64,000 nucleotides of DNA, taken from positions 46,201,725-46,265,724 of the forward strand of contig OX439003.1 of assembly GCA_949316495.1 (NCBI GenBank), written 5' to 3'. The notes beneath the pieces were generated by a model. The model was given only the letters and a program-made list of their open reading frames with translations. It was not told where the DNA came from and made no database searches. Position 1 is the stretch's first letter. Each line of letters opens with the position of its first letter. Positions 10,901 through 31,560 of this stretch are shown piece after piece. The position numbers were made by a program, and so were the translations under genes. This DNA is from Amphiduros pacificus. Lineage: Eukaryota; Annelida; Polychaeta; Phyllodocida; Hesionidae.

Positions 10901-13900
10901 AAATCTTACCTCAGAATATTCATATTCTTGCATTGAAGGTTTTGGAAAATGCAACAATCTTTAAATAATTGATCAAACAAATTTTGAAATTCTGATTTGA
11001 GGATATATCAGGTTTCATATCAAAATTATTTTATTTAAAGATAGAAAGGTCTTTCATATCAAATTTCATTATACTTCTTTAATGCTTTGTCAGTAATCTG
11101 AACAAATTCCAATTCAGAAGGGATTGTTTAAAGTAGCATTTAAAAAATTGGATCATATTTTAACATAATTTGAAAACTTTTAACACAAGTAAGAAGAAAG
11201 CTGAAAATCTCATAATTTCAAAAGCATCTCATAATTTCAAAAGCATAAGATTCAAATTTGCAAAGCATATATGTATTGTGATGTGACAATGAAACATTTA
11301 GAATTTTTCAACAAAATGTTGTGGGAAATTGAGATAAAATTAATGTTTTTTCAGTGTATTTCATTTAAAGAAAACATCCCAATGTTAATAAGAAGGAAAG
11401 AAGCTAAAGGTTATGGAACAAAGAAAATGATTGAAGGAAAGTTCAGTCCCGGAGACAAGTGTCTGGTTATAGAAGATCTGGTCACAAGCGGTTCTAGTGT
11501 GTTGGAAACTGTACAGGTTTGTGAACAGCTAGATAAAAAAATGTCCCATTCTCACCTCTTGAGTTCCAGTTTTTGTGATCCACCAGGTGTCTCTTGAGTC
11601 ATGAAAAGTGCATGTTCTACAGCTGATATGATGACTATCATTCTGTATGCTGTGAAGGGAATACATTAATATTTTGGCAACAACTGCATGTAGATTAAAG
11701 AAAAACTAATCAGTTTTGGTATTTTGATAAGAGTAGAAAGACAGTTATGGATGCAATAAACTGATTCAAATAAAATAACATATCAATCAATGGCTGTACA
11801 CGATTAGGTCCGGCAAGTTAGCCCGGGTTATCCCGCTTCTCCACGATTGGACCGGCGGGTTCCGGCGGCGGAAGGCGGCGGACGCCGACCTCCGCCCTCT
11901 GAATACCCTCGGCGAATTCGGCGGGACAAAATGGAGGATCCGGCGATCTGCCGCTCTCGCCGTCGGCTAGACGGCGGGTGCCAATCGTGTACAGCCAATA
12001 TTTGTTACTACCATGAGCCAAGCTTGAGTAATTACAAAGTTACCCATGCGTGACAGAATTTAACACACCAGGTGGCAGCATGACCTACTCAAGCAGTGAA
12101 AATTCAATTGTGATTTCTATCACATCAATAAACCAGATTTTTTGCCAAAGTTTATATCATCACATCATAAGGAATACAAATACTAGTACTTTATTTAATA
12201 TCTTTTCTATAAAGAAAAACAAATGGAAAAAGATCAAACAAAAATATAAATAATCATTTAATATTTTTAGTCACTCGGAGAGCAAGGTTTGATTGTGAAA
12301 GACGCTGTTGTTCTGCTGAATAGGGAGCAAGGAGGAAGAGAAAATCTGGCATCAAAAGGAATCACACTCCACAGGTTGGATATTTGGACCCTTAAATGAA
12401 GAAAATGGGACAGATAAATGCCTTAATTTTTGGAGTTGCTCTATTCTTTGTTAAAGTTTATTTTTAATTTCAGTGTATGCGGAGTTGGACAGTTCCTAGA
12501 TATATTACTCAAAGCTGGGAAGCTGAGTGAGGATGTTGTGAATGAAACCAGGAAGTTCATTGCTGACAATTATACATTTAAACCTGATGCCAGTGGAGAT
12601 GACGGCCTCTCCAAGAAGGAACCCAAGGTTTGTGGTATCACCATAGTATGAGTCATGCTACAGTGAATTTGTACAAAGTTTGCAAAAGTTACTGGTAGTA
12701 TGTTAAAGTTGTGAATATTATTTGTTTTTTTAATTTTTGCTGTAGATATTGCCTTATGAAGAGCGTTCTGCAGCATGTTCTCATCCTCTATCCAAGCAGT
12801 TATTCTCAATCATGGCACAGAAAAAGACCAACTTGTCCTTGTCTGCAGATGTCACCTCAGCCACACAGTTACTCAAGGTATCCAGGCATTACTGTACACT
12901 TTACATTAAAAAGTTATGCCCACATCAATGTAAAGTTACCGGTAATCATAATTTCTCTTAATTTTGAAAGCATGATTGTTTTCTTAATTTGTTAAATACT
13001 CCAGGAAGTATGTACAGGAAAAATGTGATTTCCAAAAAAATTTGTTGACACTTTCTCTATAATATTTCAGTTAGCAGATGAGGTTGGACCCTATATTTGT
13101 GTTTTAAAAACCCATATTGACATCATAGAGGACTTTAATCAAGACTTTATCACAAAACTCTCAGAAAAGGCCAACAAGCATAATTTCCTCATATTTGAAG
13201 ACAGGTGAGCCAAAAACAAAGACATTGGATGGGACTGGACAAGGTTGAATATAGTTATGTTGAATAAGTTATTTGTTAAGAGTGATAGCTAATTAAGCTA
13301 TAAATTCTAGATCTTCAAATTAAACCCCTGTAGAGACGATTTAACCTCTCCCCACCCCCCAGAAACTTAGCCAGGCTTCATAAGTCCCTATATCCTGCCT
13401 GCTTCTGAATGTAGACAAAGAGATGTCTGTACTGTCTTTCATAAATTCAGATTCATCGTAAAGATGGTCTACTTTAAAGCAAATGCCAGGTAAAAAATGT
13501 CAGGATAAATTTGATATATTTTAGTGTATTAGTGTAAGGAGTATTGCCATTACGAGAAGAAGAAATTGGGGAAAATGATTAGTCTTAATTTTGCAATTTC
13601 AGGAAATTTGCCGATATTGGTAACACAGTGCGGAAGCAGTACGGTAGTGGTATGTACTGTATAGCTGACTGGTCTCACATCATCAACGCTCACGCCTTAC
13701 CCGGCCCTGGCATAGTCGAAGCACTCAAACAGGTCTCATTTATAATTAATTGTGTAGATAAAATCGACTATTACTCTACTGTGACCCTATAATGATATTA
13801 ATGAATTTATACTCTTATAAATGTAATTGGTACTTGCATGCAGGGTCACACTGTAGTATTCTTTGAATTTTCTCTTATATTTTTTTGCTTTAGATCTGTT

Positions 13901-15706
13901 TTGTTATATTTTTAATGAAGTAATTAATGCATAAATTTTTTACAATATTTTGTTAGAGTAAATCCTTATATGCTGATTCTTTCATGCATTATCTCAGTGT
14001 GATACATTTGTTTTATTAACATAAACCGAATTATGTGAGTTAATAACAATTGTTAATGCCCAGGTTGGACTTCCAAAAGATAGAGGATGCCTACTGATTG
14101 CAGAGATGAGTTCTAAAGGAAACCTTGCCCTTGGAGAATATACTAAAGGTGGGACATTAAGATAACAATGTGAGAGTTAATATACATAACTGTTTTGATT
14201 TCAGTTCATTCCAATTTTGTATTGGAACTCATACTTTCGGGGTGGATGTTGCATAATCATTAATGACTTCCGGTTTCAAGCCTCCTGATAAATACCAAAA
14301 ATATGACCAATAGGAAAATTATGAACACCAGTTTTGTGGTAATATAATGAAAGATAAATTAAAGTTTCAGTTAGAGAAGGTAGCCCTTCATGTTCAAGTG
14401 ACTTTCATCAGGGGTATCATAAGAGCCTGTGCTGCTGGATGTCAATTCCTATTTGTGAGCATGATAACCTGGCAACAAATGATGTTCAGTTCTCAAAATT
14501 TAAGCCATGGATATCAAGATCTTTAAATAATTAGCTCGTCATTGACCTTGGCCTTAATTTCAAGGTTATGTGACCCTTTATCTGAAAACCTGATGAACAT
14601 GATAAGTTGACAATAAATAAAGGTACCATTACCAAACATAAACCACAGATACACCATATCAATGTCTTGAAATGTCAGTGAATTTGACCAACTTTTAAAG
14701 GTAATATGTACTGATATATTAAAAGTTTGTAAATACCATAAGTTGACAATAGGTGAAAATAACATCACCAAACTTAAAACATATATGCATCCTATCAATG
14801 TCTCAAAATGTACCCCTTTTTGGAAAACTTTATCTACACTTTAACTTCATCTGACCCAATATCTAAAATCCTTGTGAATGAAATAAGTTGACAACAAATT
14901 AAGATAGCATTACCCAACTCAAATCATTGATGCATATCAGCCCTATATATTGTTCCAATATGAAGTGCAATATCTGAGTTGTGTTCATCATGGACACATT
15001 TCTTGATATGCATGTAGGATAAATGCATTTCAGCTGAGTGCAATAATAATAGTCATATTGCTCTCAGATTTCAGACATTAACTATTGCATTGCATGTGTA
15101 TCAGAACCACAGAATATTACTTGTCATAACATACGTCTGTATTTCTCCTTTTTAGCCACAATCCAGTTGGCAGAGGAAAATTGTGATTTTGTGATGGGTT
15201 TCATAAGCCAAAGTAAATTATCTGACAACCCAAACATGATTCACATGACACCAGGTCAGTATGTGTGCATATCTCCCGATAGTTGCTCAGTTCTCTTAAC
15301 TTCCTTTTTTTAATGATATGCATTATTCTTATCTTATTTTGAAGCAAATTTGAATAAGAATTGTACAAGAAACAACCCTGAAAAGTCCTATCTTTTTGAA
15401 AAATTCTGAACTGTCAAGAAACAATAGCACATTTGAATTTTGTGTTTCATTGCAATTTCACATTTTGGATTAGAAATGGAATGAAATTGGTTGGATTTAC
15501 TCTTTATTGATATAGGTGTTCGTCTTGAGGAAGGTGGAGATAGCTTAGGGCAGCAGTATCTGACTCCAGACATTGTCATTGGTCAACGGAAGTGTGACAT
15601 CATCATTGTTGGTCGTGGAATCATTGAAGCTACCAATCCAGTGGAAGCAGCAGTACAATACAGAGATGCTGGACACAGAGCTTATCTGAATCTTATCAAT
15701 GCCTGA
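7911..15706 (+). CDS. UMPS: uridine 5'-monophosphate synthase (bifunctional OPRT/ODC)
   Basis: The enzyme carries out the last two steps of de novo pyrimidine synthesis in the cytosol: orotate plus PRPP to OMP, then decarboxylation to UMP. Eleven exons join in phase: 7911-8054, 10727-10825, 11355-11516, 12271-12374, 12474-12627, 12746-12877, 13071-13204, 13603-13732, 14064-14148, 15156-15254, 15516-15706. They give 477 aa, against about 480 in vertebrates. Exons 1-5 form the phosphoribosyltransferase half, with the PRPP-binding stretch [18 protein letters not shown]. Exons 6-11 form the decarboxylase half, with KTHIDII and the catalytic FEDRKFADIG split across exons 7/8, then GRGIIEA near the end. 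The ATG is in the context CAAAATGG and starts [15 protein letters not shown]. Introns not listed separately hold nothing I recognise. Confidence 0.97.
9120..10080 (+). mobile_element. LINE (non-LTR retrotransposon) 3' end, CR1/Jockey-like, 5'-truncated
   Basis: The frame 9169-9468 encodes the C-terminal tail typical of Jockey/CR1-type reverse transcriptase ORFs: [19 protein letters not shown], then [17 protein letters not shown]. Just upstream, another frame reads [10 protein letters not shown] (about 9153-9180), which normally runs straight into RR..RL..FYK, so there is one frameshift near 9180. The following non-coding 3' part holds diverged internal repeats and ends near AATAAATAATAAAGATGAT (about 10057-10075), a usual style of LINE tail. 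It sits in UMPS intron 1 in the sense orientation. The 5' limit is approximate. Confidence 0.8.
9480..9960 (+). repeat. diverged sub-repeats in the LINE 3' tail
   Basis: Blocks of the form CCCTTRTARCNRCTGGCAGTC recur near 9488, 9696 and 9866. Each is followed by a partly matching CGGY-AAAACTGG or GGCAAAAATAGG segment, and two are preceded by GATTACAG. The spacing is about 170-210 bp. They look like ancient tandem units within one element's 3' UTR. Confidence 0.65.
10667..10700 (+). repeat. partial echo of UMPS exon 2 in the preceding intron
   Basis: GTGTGACTTTACCTTAGTCT (10667-10686) matches exon 2 bases 10771-10790 with one mismatch, and weaker similarity continues to 10700. The offset is 104 bp. 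It may be a partial tandem duplication of the exon. Confidence 0.55.
11551..12100. mobile_element. non-autonomous DNA transposon, family A copy 2 (interrupted)
   Basis: This is a second copy of the element at 2365-2928, in UMPS intron 3. The left end CTCACCTCTTGAG and right end CTCAAGCAGTGAA are imperfect inverted repeats. Inner blocks GTGATCCACCAG, AATCAGTTTTGGTAT, TTGTTACTACC and GCCAAGCTTGAG follow the same order as copy 1. A separate GC-rich element is inserted at 11791-11997, so this copy is the older host. Confidence 0.8.
11791..11997. mobile_element. GC-rich MITE nested in family A element
   Basis: The ends are inverted repeats TGGCTGTACACGATTRG and CYAATCGTGTACAGCCA, about 17 bp with one mismatch. 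The interior is strikingly GC-rich (CGGCGG runs) inside AT-rich DNA. It also carries an internal echo of the end, CACGATTGGACCGGC at about 11842, next to the terminal ACACGATTAGGTCCGGC. A 3-bp AAT flanks both sides if the outer T/A pair is excluded. There is no coding capacity and the superfamily is not assigned. Confidence 0.85.
14570..14980. repeat. three diverged tandem units of about 140 bp in UMPS intron 9
   Basis: ATAAGTTGACAA occurs at 14602, 14738 and 14883. Each is followed by a similar A-rich block with CATYACC(A)AAC and then CCTATCAATGTCT-like sequence. The spacings are 136 and 145 bp. The copies are too diverged for a recent expansion. Confidence 0.65.
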
Positions 15707-18700
15707 AGAGAACAGACTCAAATGTGACATCACTGCTCAGGAATGTCTTGCTTTAATGTAGAGCTTATAGTGTAATTGGAATTGTTTGACTGTCAGAAAG
15801 TTGTTGAATATTGTGTTAATGATCATTTATAAATGGTATAATAGACATCTTGTTATCATCAAGGTATTTTGATAGCAGCTTCTATTTTTTCATGTTTAAG
15901 GGTCAAAATTTCCACCTTGCATGCCACTGCTTTCATTTATATGTGTATTAGGATCAAAATCTCATTATTTCATTCAACACAGCTGTTAGCGAAATCAGTT
16001 AATTTCCCATTGGATAAAATTGTGATAACATTTCTTTTTTTAAAGTGTATTAATAAAATTAAAGTCTGAAATGCCTCCTATATTCAAGAATAACAATTAT
16101 TGAATAAGTATCCTTTCAATTTATGGCACGATTTCCATATAAACATAGTCAACAACATTTTTAGTAATCATGACATTTGAATGCTTTAGTCAATAACAGG
16201 TTGGCAGAGATTTAAATTTATTGAAATTTCATGAGAGAACTAGTTTGCTAACATTGAAAATTATAACACAACTTATCCATCATATTTTTGGAAATAAACA
16301 GATTTGTTGCTTTAAAGCATGAATTTTGTACTATATACAAATTTGAATTTTACTCATTGATATTATCTGGTAAATAGATACTGATGGGGTCTTAAGAACT
16401 CAGAAAAGATAGACAGAGAACATCACAAAGATAAACAAATAAAAGAAACACACAGCCTCCTAGGTTAACAGGTCATTATGAATGATAAAGCTGATGGCTG
16501 TGAGCCTCATCCCACTGTCTGGGATTATCAGGGCACTGGATCACTAGTAGTGATAGTGGCAATTATTTTCCTAGGCAATAGAAAATTCATAAAACAAAAA
16601 GGTAAGCGATAGATCGTATCTTACCTTGAATCAGTCCACATGGGTTGGAAAAAATCTTTCATTCTTGGTTGCAAACAACCCTGATTTAGAGGAATGTGTT
16701 CTAAACAGCAGGCAGCACTTAATAGGTGGCAGCACTTAGCAGGTGGCAGCACTTTATAGGTGGCCTATTATGCTATTTAATGTTGGCCAACCTCTGCAGA
16801 TGAAGGAAGGCCAAGGCGTCAGGTTGAGGAAGGAAGCTATGTCAATGACGGAGTAGCTTGCACGTGGAGGACTTGTTGCACCCTCCCCTCCATTTAATTG
16901 AGAATGTTAAAAAATGTATTCAGAGGTAGTTTCATGTTTGATCTTCCTTAAAGTTTGTTAAAAAAACCCATCACAATTAAAAATTTCAAATATTTTATTT
17001 GATACAGTTTATTACATGCATGTTGCAATTATCTTTAACATTTTCTGATTTTGCATCTCATATGGGTTTCGGTGGATTGTGTGAAAAACATATAAAACCA
17101 AGATCTTAAACATTATTACCCAAATAAAACAACCTAAATATAGTAATATCTAAAATCCTTAAGAAACATTCAGTTAAAATTAACTGAAATCCCATTAATT
17201 TACCTGAAATATTCAATAATTTAAATGAAATCCTAAACTTGAGGCAAATAATTGGAAATGTTCAAAATAATTCATGTGATCTCATTTTAAAATTACATGC
17301 AAGTTGAAATGGTAGGCCACTTTAGTATTTACTAATGTAGTTACTGTATTAAATGACTGAATGAATATGTAAAACACAGTAAAAATCATCCTGAAACATG
17401 GTACTTGATGAAGTACTGGAATGGATTCATGTCAAAATATGAAAGAAAAAAAATCCAGGACATTTATTGGAAACATTTATGTATGTGGTTGGAAATAAAT
17501 TGTAGATACTAGTAGCTAATGACAGCTTTTTTTGGATGAAACATTTACTTCACACATTATTTTTTCAATTCCACAAAAAATAATGTGCCATGATTGCAAA
17601 CAGTAAATTAATCCATTTAAAACATCACAAAAAAAAGGGAATGTCTACAGGGCAAATTGAAATTCTTCTGATAAACAATAAATACAAGATAAATACACCC
17701 AACATAACAATCTCACGTTTAAAGAACTAAGAATTTATGAACATATTGGCATTTTACTTTGCATACTTATTTTTTCCTTGAAATATCAGGAAAGGACATA
17801 TATACAACATTCTGGCACTAAATAAATCTGTGCCAACTGTTTGCCGGAAGTCAATGCAATGCATAATATAAAATGCAATATATCAACTTTAACATTTAAT
17901 TTATCTCCTCATTTTCAAACAGACATAAAGATGTCTCAATATTTATAGGTATTCAGCAAATTAAATTTGATCACTGAAACCAAACTAAAGTATTAAAAAA
18001 TGTTTTGGGAGAGCTCTTTTGACCCAATCACCTGATATTAGTATGGAAATATAAATAAAAAGATGAGTATAAAGGTACTCCACCACAACTTTGATGTGAT
18101 CATTTAATCTACCTATTTATTACAAAGACATTAACTACAGCTAATGATTTAACTTGATATCGGGATCATATTTATGGAACAAGCAACCTATATCATGGTC
18201 TTATTGATCTGTACCTCACCTTTAATAAGTCCTGGATAATATGAACATGCTAGTCTAAGAATACAAATAACACTTGGCATCAAATTATTTATTTAAGAGA
18301 ATTTTTTGTTTGAACTTTAATGACTGTCTTGTGTTGTATTTTAATACTCTACTCATTCTATGGAGATAATTTTCTTGAAACAATTCATAATTAAATGCAA
18401 TTTTCATACATTTATTCGACAAATTATAACTATATTTCTGTATTATTGAGTCTTATTTGTTATTCAAGCTTTGGCACTTTGAATTGTTTAAAATGAAATC
18501 TTGTAATCCTGTCTGTTTCAAGCTGTGCAGTCACCAGGACTCCTAATTTCTAGCTTGAAGTATTATACCCAGGGACTAGTTTGGCAGTTAACATGGTAAT
18601 TCTTGCGATATTATTCTGTATGCTGGAATGGTTATCATTCCCAGATTTCTTATGTACAAAACTTGCATATCAGACTGCCAGATCTACACTTGCAAAAATT

Positions 18701-19056
18701 ATCAAAATACTGATATTCCATCACAGATCAGTATCATACCACATATTTCCATTCATGGTTTTGATATTTTTTATGCACTGACATAGTTGAAAAAAAGGAA
18801 AATAATAAATACCTGACACATATCACCCACACAAGGTATACATTTATCTGAGTAAGAATAAAGATGAGAACTGCGTCTTATGAAGAGGTAAAAGTGACTA
18901 AACATCCTAAGATTATAATTATTCACCATATATTAAACATAAATAGCATGGCTTTGAGACAAAGTGTTTTTAAAACCTACTTATTTTGCATGTGAGAATT
19001 AATACCATGCAGAGGTGAGCAATGTATATTAAATAATATCCTAAGGATCCTCAGTG
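15707..19056. other. convergent 3' intergenic region between UMPS (+) and TMEM41B (-)
   Basis: The region holds the 3' UTRs of both genes, with limits unknown. A candidate UMPS AATAAA lies at 16052-16057. A small cluster of GGTGGCAGCACTT-like repeats lies at about 16706-16760. I recognise no other coding or RNA gene. Confidence 0.6.
16052..16057 (+). promoter_or_regulatory. candidate polyadenylation signal of UMPS
   Basis: AATAAA lies about 345 bases after the UMPS stop. This is a motif match only; another AATAAA-like site follows near 16290. Confidence 0.35.
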
Positions 19057-22000
19057 TCAGTCAAATTTCTTTTGGAGCCTCTTTTTGAAGATGACTGGGA
19101 TGAGGGATAGCAGAGCAAAGAATGCCAGGACGATGATTGAAGTCCATGATATGGCATCACCAGAGGAGGTCAGTGTGTGTAGGGTGGTCCCAGCCTGAAT
19201 GGCCACAAACGACGGAGGCACCACTCCTGCAACAACCAAACACACATATATTAACTGTAGGGGAGCCCATTATACAAGATGGCACAAGAGACACTGTTTC
19301 AGGTTTCATGAGAGAAAAAAAAATCACAATCTTTACAATCTCATTTTGACCTGATCACAACATCTGAATTCAAAATTGACACTTTGACCGAGCATGAGTC
19401 ATGTAGTTTCCCTTTCTAAATCTTATATCTTGTATAAGTCTCCTCCTTACCGAAAAAGGTGCCCATGAAGAATGGTTTGAGAGGCACATTGATGACAGGG
19501 GAAGTGATGTTGATGAACCAATTAGGCAGGAATGGTGTGATACGCAGGAATATGATGTAGTTTAGAAGATGCTCTCGGTGCCTCTGTACCTACAGAGACA
19601 AAAATATGCAACATCAAAGGTTATGACTATTTCAAGTCATATGAGCAATCTAAACATAAATAACTTTAATCAGTAAATCTGGAGGGTGAAATATCACACT
19701 TAACAATATTGAAAATCATAAAATCCCAAAGGCCATGAAACTGGATTCTGGCCAGGTTAAAACTACTTTTGATTTGTCCAAATCCTGGCCAAAACTGTAA
19801 TAAAAAAATGTGCATGACCATCAACGGAAATTGACAACAGTCATCCATGCCTGTGCCCATCTGCAGGCTGACTATGTGTGCTTCAATAATATTTACTTTT
19901 AATTAAGTTTTTTTTAATACTCAATGTTGGGCTACTCATATTTGTATATAATGGTTTGAGGGATTGACAAAACCTTGGTCATTTGAAATGGCTGAGGGAA
20001 ACAATGGACTGTTGTTGCTACTTACATGTTGAGACCAGTCAGCAGCTCTCTCAGGGATGTATTTCTGCACCAGTTGTTTCCCAACCAGATAGGACAAAAA
20101 GTAACAGAATGATGCCCCAATTGCTGAACACTGAAACAGAAGGTTTTTTTTATATAACTTTGCTTAACCATTTCCTGGTAAAAAGACTTTTTGAAATGTT
20201 TGCAAATCTGCAAGAATATTTTCTAAGCTGCAAAATAAACAATGCATACTAAGATCATGAAATATAAAAGAATTCTTAAGATGTCCCAATAATCTATTTA
20301 CTATTTAATTATCATTATCTTCGTCTCATATTGAATCTAAATACTTTTGCCTTTGAACTTAAATTTATCTAGCTGTTTATTATATTACCTCTAAGAAGTT
20401 GATTTGTTCACTTAATATTTTTTAAATCTGTGCAGGTTTTTTAAAAATAAGAATAATTTGAACAAAACTTACCAAGCACACCAGAAAGAGTGCCAGTGGG
20501 AATGGAAATAAGAAGCCAGACAGAATACTGAGAAATATGGAGCCAGGGATTGCAAACGACTGCAAACTGTTTACAGGTTAAGGCATTTTTCTTGATCAGT
20601 TTCTTTTAAAACAAACCCAGGAACATTTTTTTGTGAAATTTGATATTTATCATGAATATAAAGATAAAATAAACATAGACCAAAGGCCTAAGAGCTGATA
20701 TTTTAAAGTATAAGGTATTTAAAAAGCTTTGTAGATTGAGAGAAGTCGATATGACAAATATAATGGATCCAATATGTCTTTGTCTCCACGTTGCTAAATT
20801 GAGGCTAAATTGAGAAGAGCAGACGAGGCACTGGATGTTCCTGATGTGTATGCACTCAGTTGTTATACTTGTCGGTGACCAGTTACCACCGGTGTCGGAA
20901 AACTGGTTGGGCACAAGAAGAAAAAAAAGTTTGACAGACAGCATGACAGAAAATCCCCCTTACTACATGAGCTATGCTGTCAGTCAGCACAGCTAAAAAT
21001 AAATCCTTCAGTTTAAAACATTTACACTGAACACTGAAAGTTTTCCTCTTGATATGTTCTAGTAAATTTTGCATTTTGTTCTGAGAAATTCTAACAAGTA
21101 AGGATACAATATATACATGATGAAGTATGCACCAAGCACTTGAAAGTAGTACTTTTCCTTGTACACTGATAAGATTCGCCCCAAGTTTTTAGCATCCTCA
21201 ATGTCCTTTGGAACCTTGATAAACTGTTTCTCCCCACTGCAGAATATAAGAAGTAGATGTAGTAATAAAGGAAAATGTAAAAATGAACTGGTATCAATAT
21301 TTTTTGGATCTAATTCTTAGTTTTCCAAACACTGAACTTTTGAGAGCTAAATGACAATATTCAAATATATTTTAGGGCTTAACATTGGCACTAACATGGT
21401 GGTCCTGAAACCTCTTGAAACAGTACGGGCCAGTGGATTTAATATTCTAATGGCCTAGATTTTAGTCTGGAAAAAATATTGATTCTCACAATTATATAAA
21501 TTGATGTTTTAAAAATATCTAACTCTTATTTGGTTTCAAGAGCCATAAAAGCATGTTACTTACGGATCAAGGTTGGGGAAATTCAGGTAAACAACACCAA
21601 GTGAAAGGAGTGCAGCAACAAATATGAGTCCAAGGAAAATGAAGGATTTCGTACTGCTGTCCTCTTTAATATCTTCAGGCCGTGGCTTGAGTTTTGTGAA
21701 TTTGTCATCTTCCTTGTCTAAGATAATTAGAACATACATTTTATGTCGGATATTTTACCATTTTAAAATTCCATGTTCATATTTGATATTAATCCTTCAC
21801 CATAGTTTATCCATATGAATTCACAAATCATCAAAATTTCAAACAGAATTTTTCAAAGACTTAAATTGTAAAAGCCTGGTGAAATGTGAGTAAATATGGT
21901 GCATGTTTCATCACCTTGATTTGGTATGTCTTTTCACTGATTAAGTGCTATATTTGTCTTATATCACAATAACAATATGTGTGATGTGGCCAATGATTAT

Positions 22001-23232
22001 GAAAAAGTAGGTAAATGTCTTGCAAGCTGTTCGTATGAAACCTGTTATTTTTACACCACTTTTAAACTATTTTTGCATAATTTTAAGGTTACATCCACCT
22101 TATAATTTAAGAAAAAGTAATGATTAATGAAAGTTTGGAAAACATATCTTAACATGATTTAACCCAAGTTATTTCTCATTCCAGTGTTCATGACTGAAAA
22201 AATGAACTGAAGACAACCAAATATAGATATAATCGGCAATTAAACCATGGAGTAAATATATGTTGAATTAATCTCTTGCCATATACTGTTGTACATGAAT
22301 AACTATGGTAAATAAAAAGCCAAACAAATAAGCAAGGAGTTGTGCATCCATTTGTAGTAATGTAGATTTTAAGAGAAGGGAGCTTAGAGCCACTTATTTA
22401 CTCCATCAATATGATCAACTATCCAATAAAAAACTTGATTGAGTTTAGTGCAAAGGGTCCATAGAGTAGTAACTTTAGGTTTTCAGGGTGAAATAGATTT
22501 TCCTGCATTATTACAAAGTTATATCCTTTCAAATGGACTGAATACATATTCTTATGTCAACTGCTCATCCCTTTCGTTTACCAAGATTTACCTTAGACTT
22601 TACTCATGGCTCAATGTCAATGTATGTATACGGGTCAATGTATGTATACAGATCTGGAGACATCGTCTTGTAAATAATTCAATTTAATTCTGTTCTTTGA
22701 ATTCCTCCTATTTTCAAACTAAACAAATCAAGCTATGTTCTGGGGATGAAGAAATAAGAGTAAAGACAAAGTAAAGTTTGCACTGATAAAATGACCTTAT
22801 CAGAACATGTGCAAACACCATCTGCTTAAAACTATACAACAAGTGACAACTCAATTGGCCTAATAAAAATCAAGCAAACTAAAATGCAAAGCTACTAAAT
22901 AACTAGAATATCAAAAAAGCATTGTGTACATGTGAGTACAACAACTTAAATTTACAAAATGAACCATCCGAGCAAATCATACCACTTCCAAACTTGAAGA
23001 ATGAGAACCATCTTGAACTTGAACCATTTTGATGATGGGCATTGTGAGAAAAACCATTCACATGCCGTGCTTTTTCACCGAACCAAGGAGCTTGAATGGG
23101 CATTTTATATTGCTGGGGAAGTGGTGATCTTGGTGTAACACCTAGGGGACTAGGAATGTGAGTACCTGTCCCACCAGCGGCCCTTTTCCGCGGGGTAGAA
23201 TCGTCAAGTTTCCTTTCTTCTGATGTGGCCAT
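19057..23232 (-). CDS. TMEM41B: TMEM41B, ER VTT-domain phospholipid scramblase
   Basis: Seven reverse-strand exons join in phase: 23232-23166, 21717-21564, 21236-21108, 20566-20473, 20130-20026, 19589-19451, 19226-19057. They give 285 aa (human 291). TMEM41B is an ER multi-pass DedA/VTT protein with scramblase activity, needed for autophagosome formation and lipid mobilisation. Landmarks are a hydrophobic helix in exon 2 ending YLNFPNL, then VPKDIEDAKNLG, SFAIPGSIFLSILSGFLFPF, IGASFCYFLSYLVG, FLRITPFLPNWFINITSPV and VVPPSFVAIQAGTTL. The C-terminus KKFD fits a KKXX ER-retrieval signal. The start MATSEERK has A at -3 and G at +4; an in-frame upstream ATG exists but lacks family support. Exon 1 (charged N-terminus) is the least certain, although its phase fits. 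Introns hold nothing I recognise. Confidence 0.94.
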
Positions 23233-31560
<8,328 letters not shown>

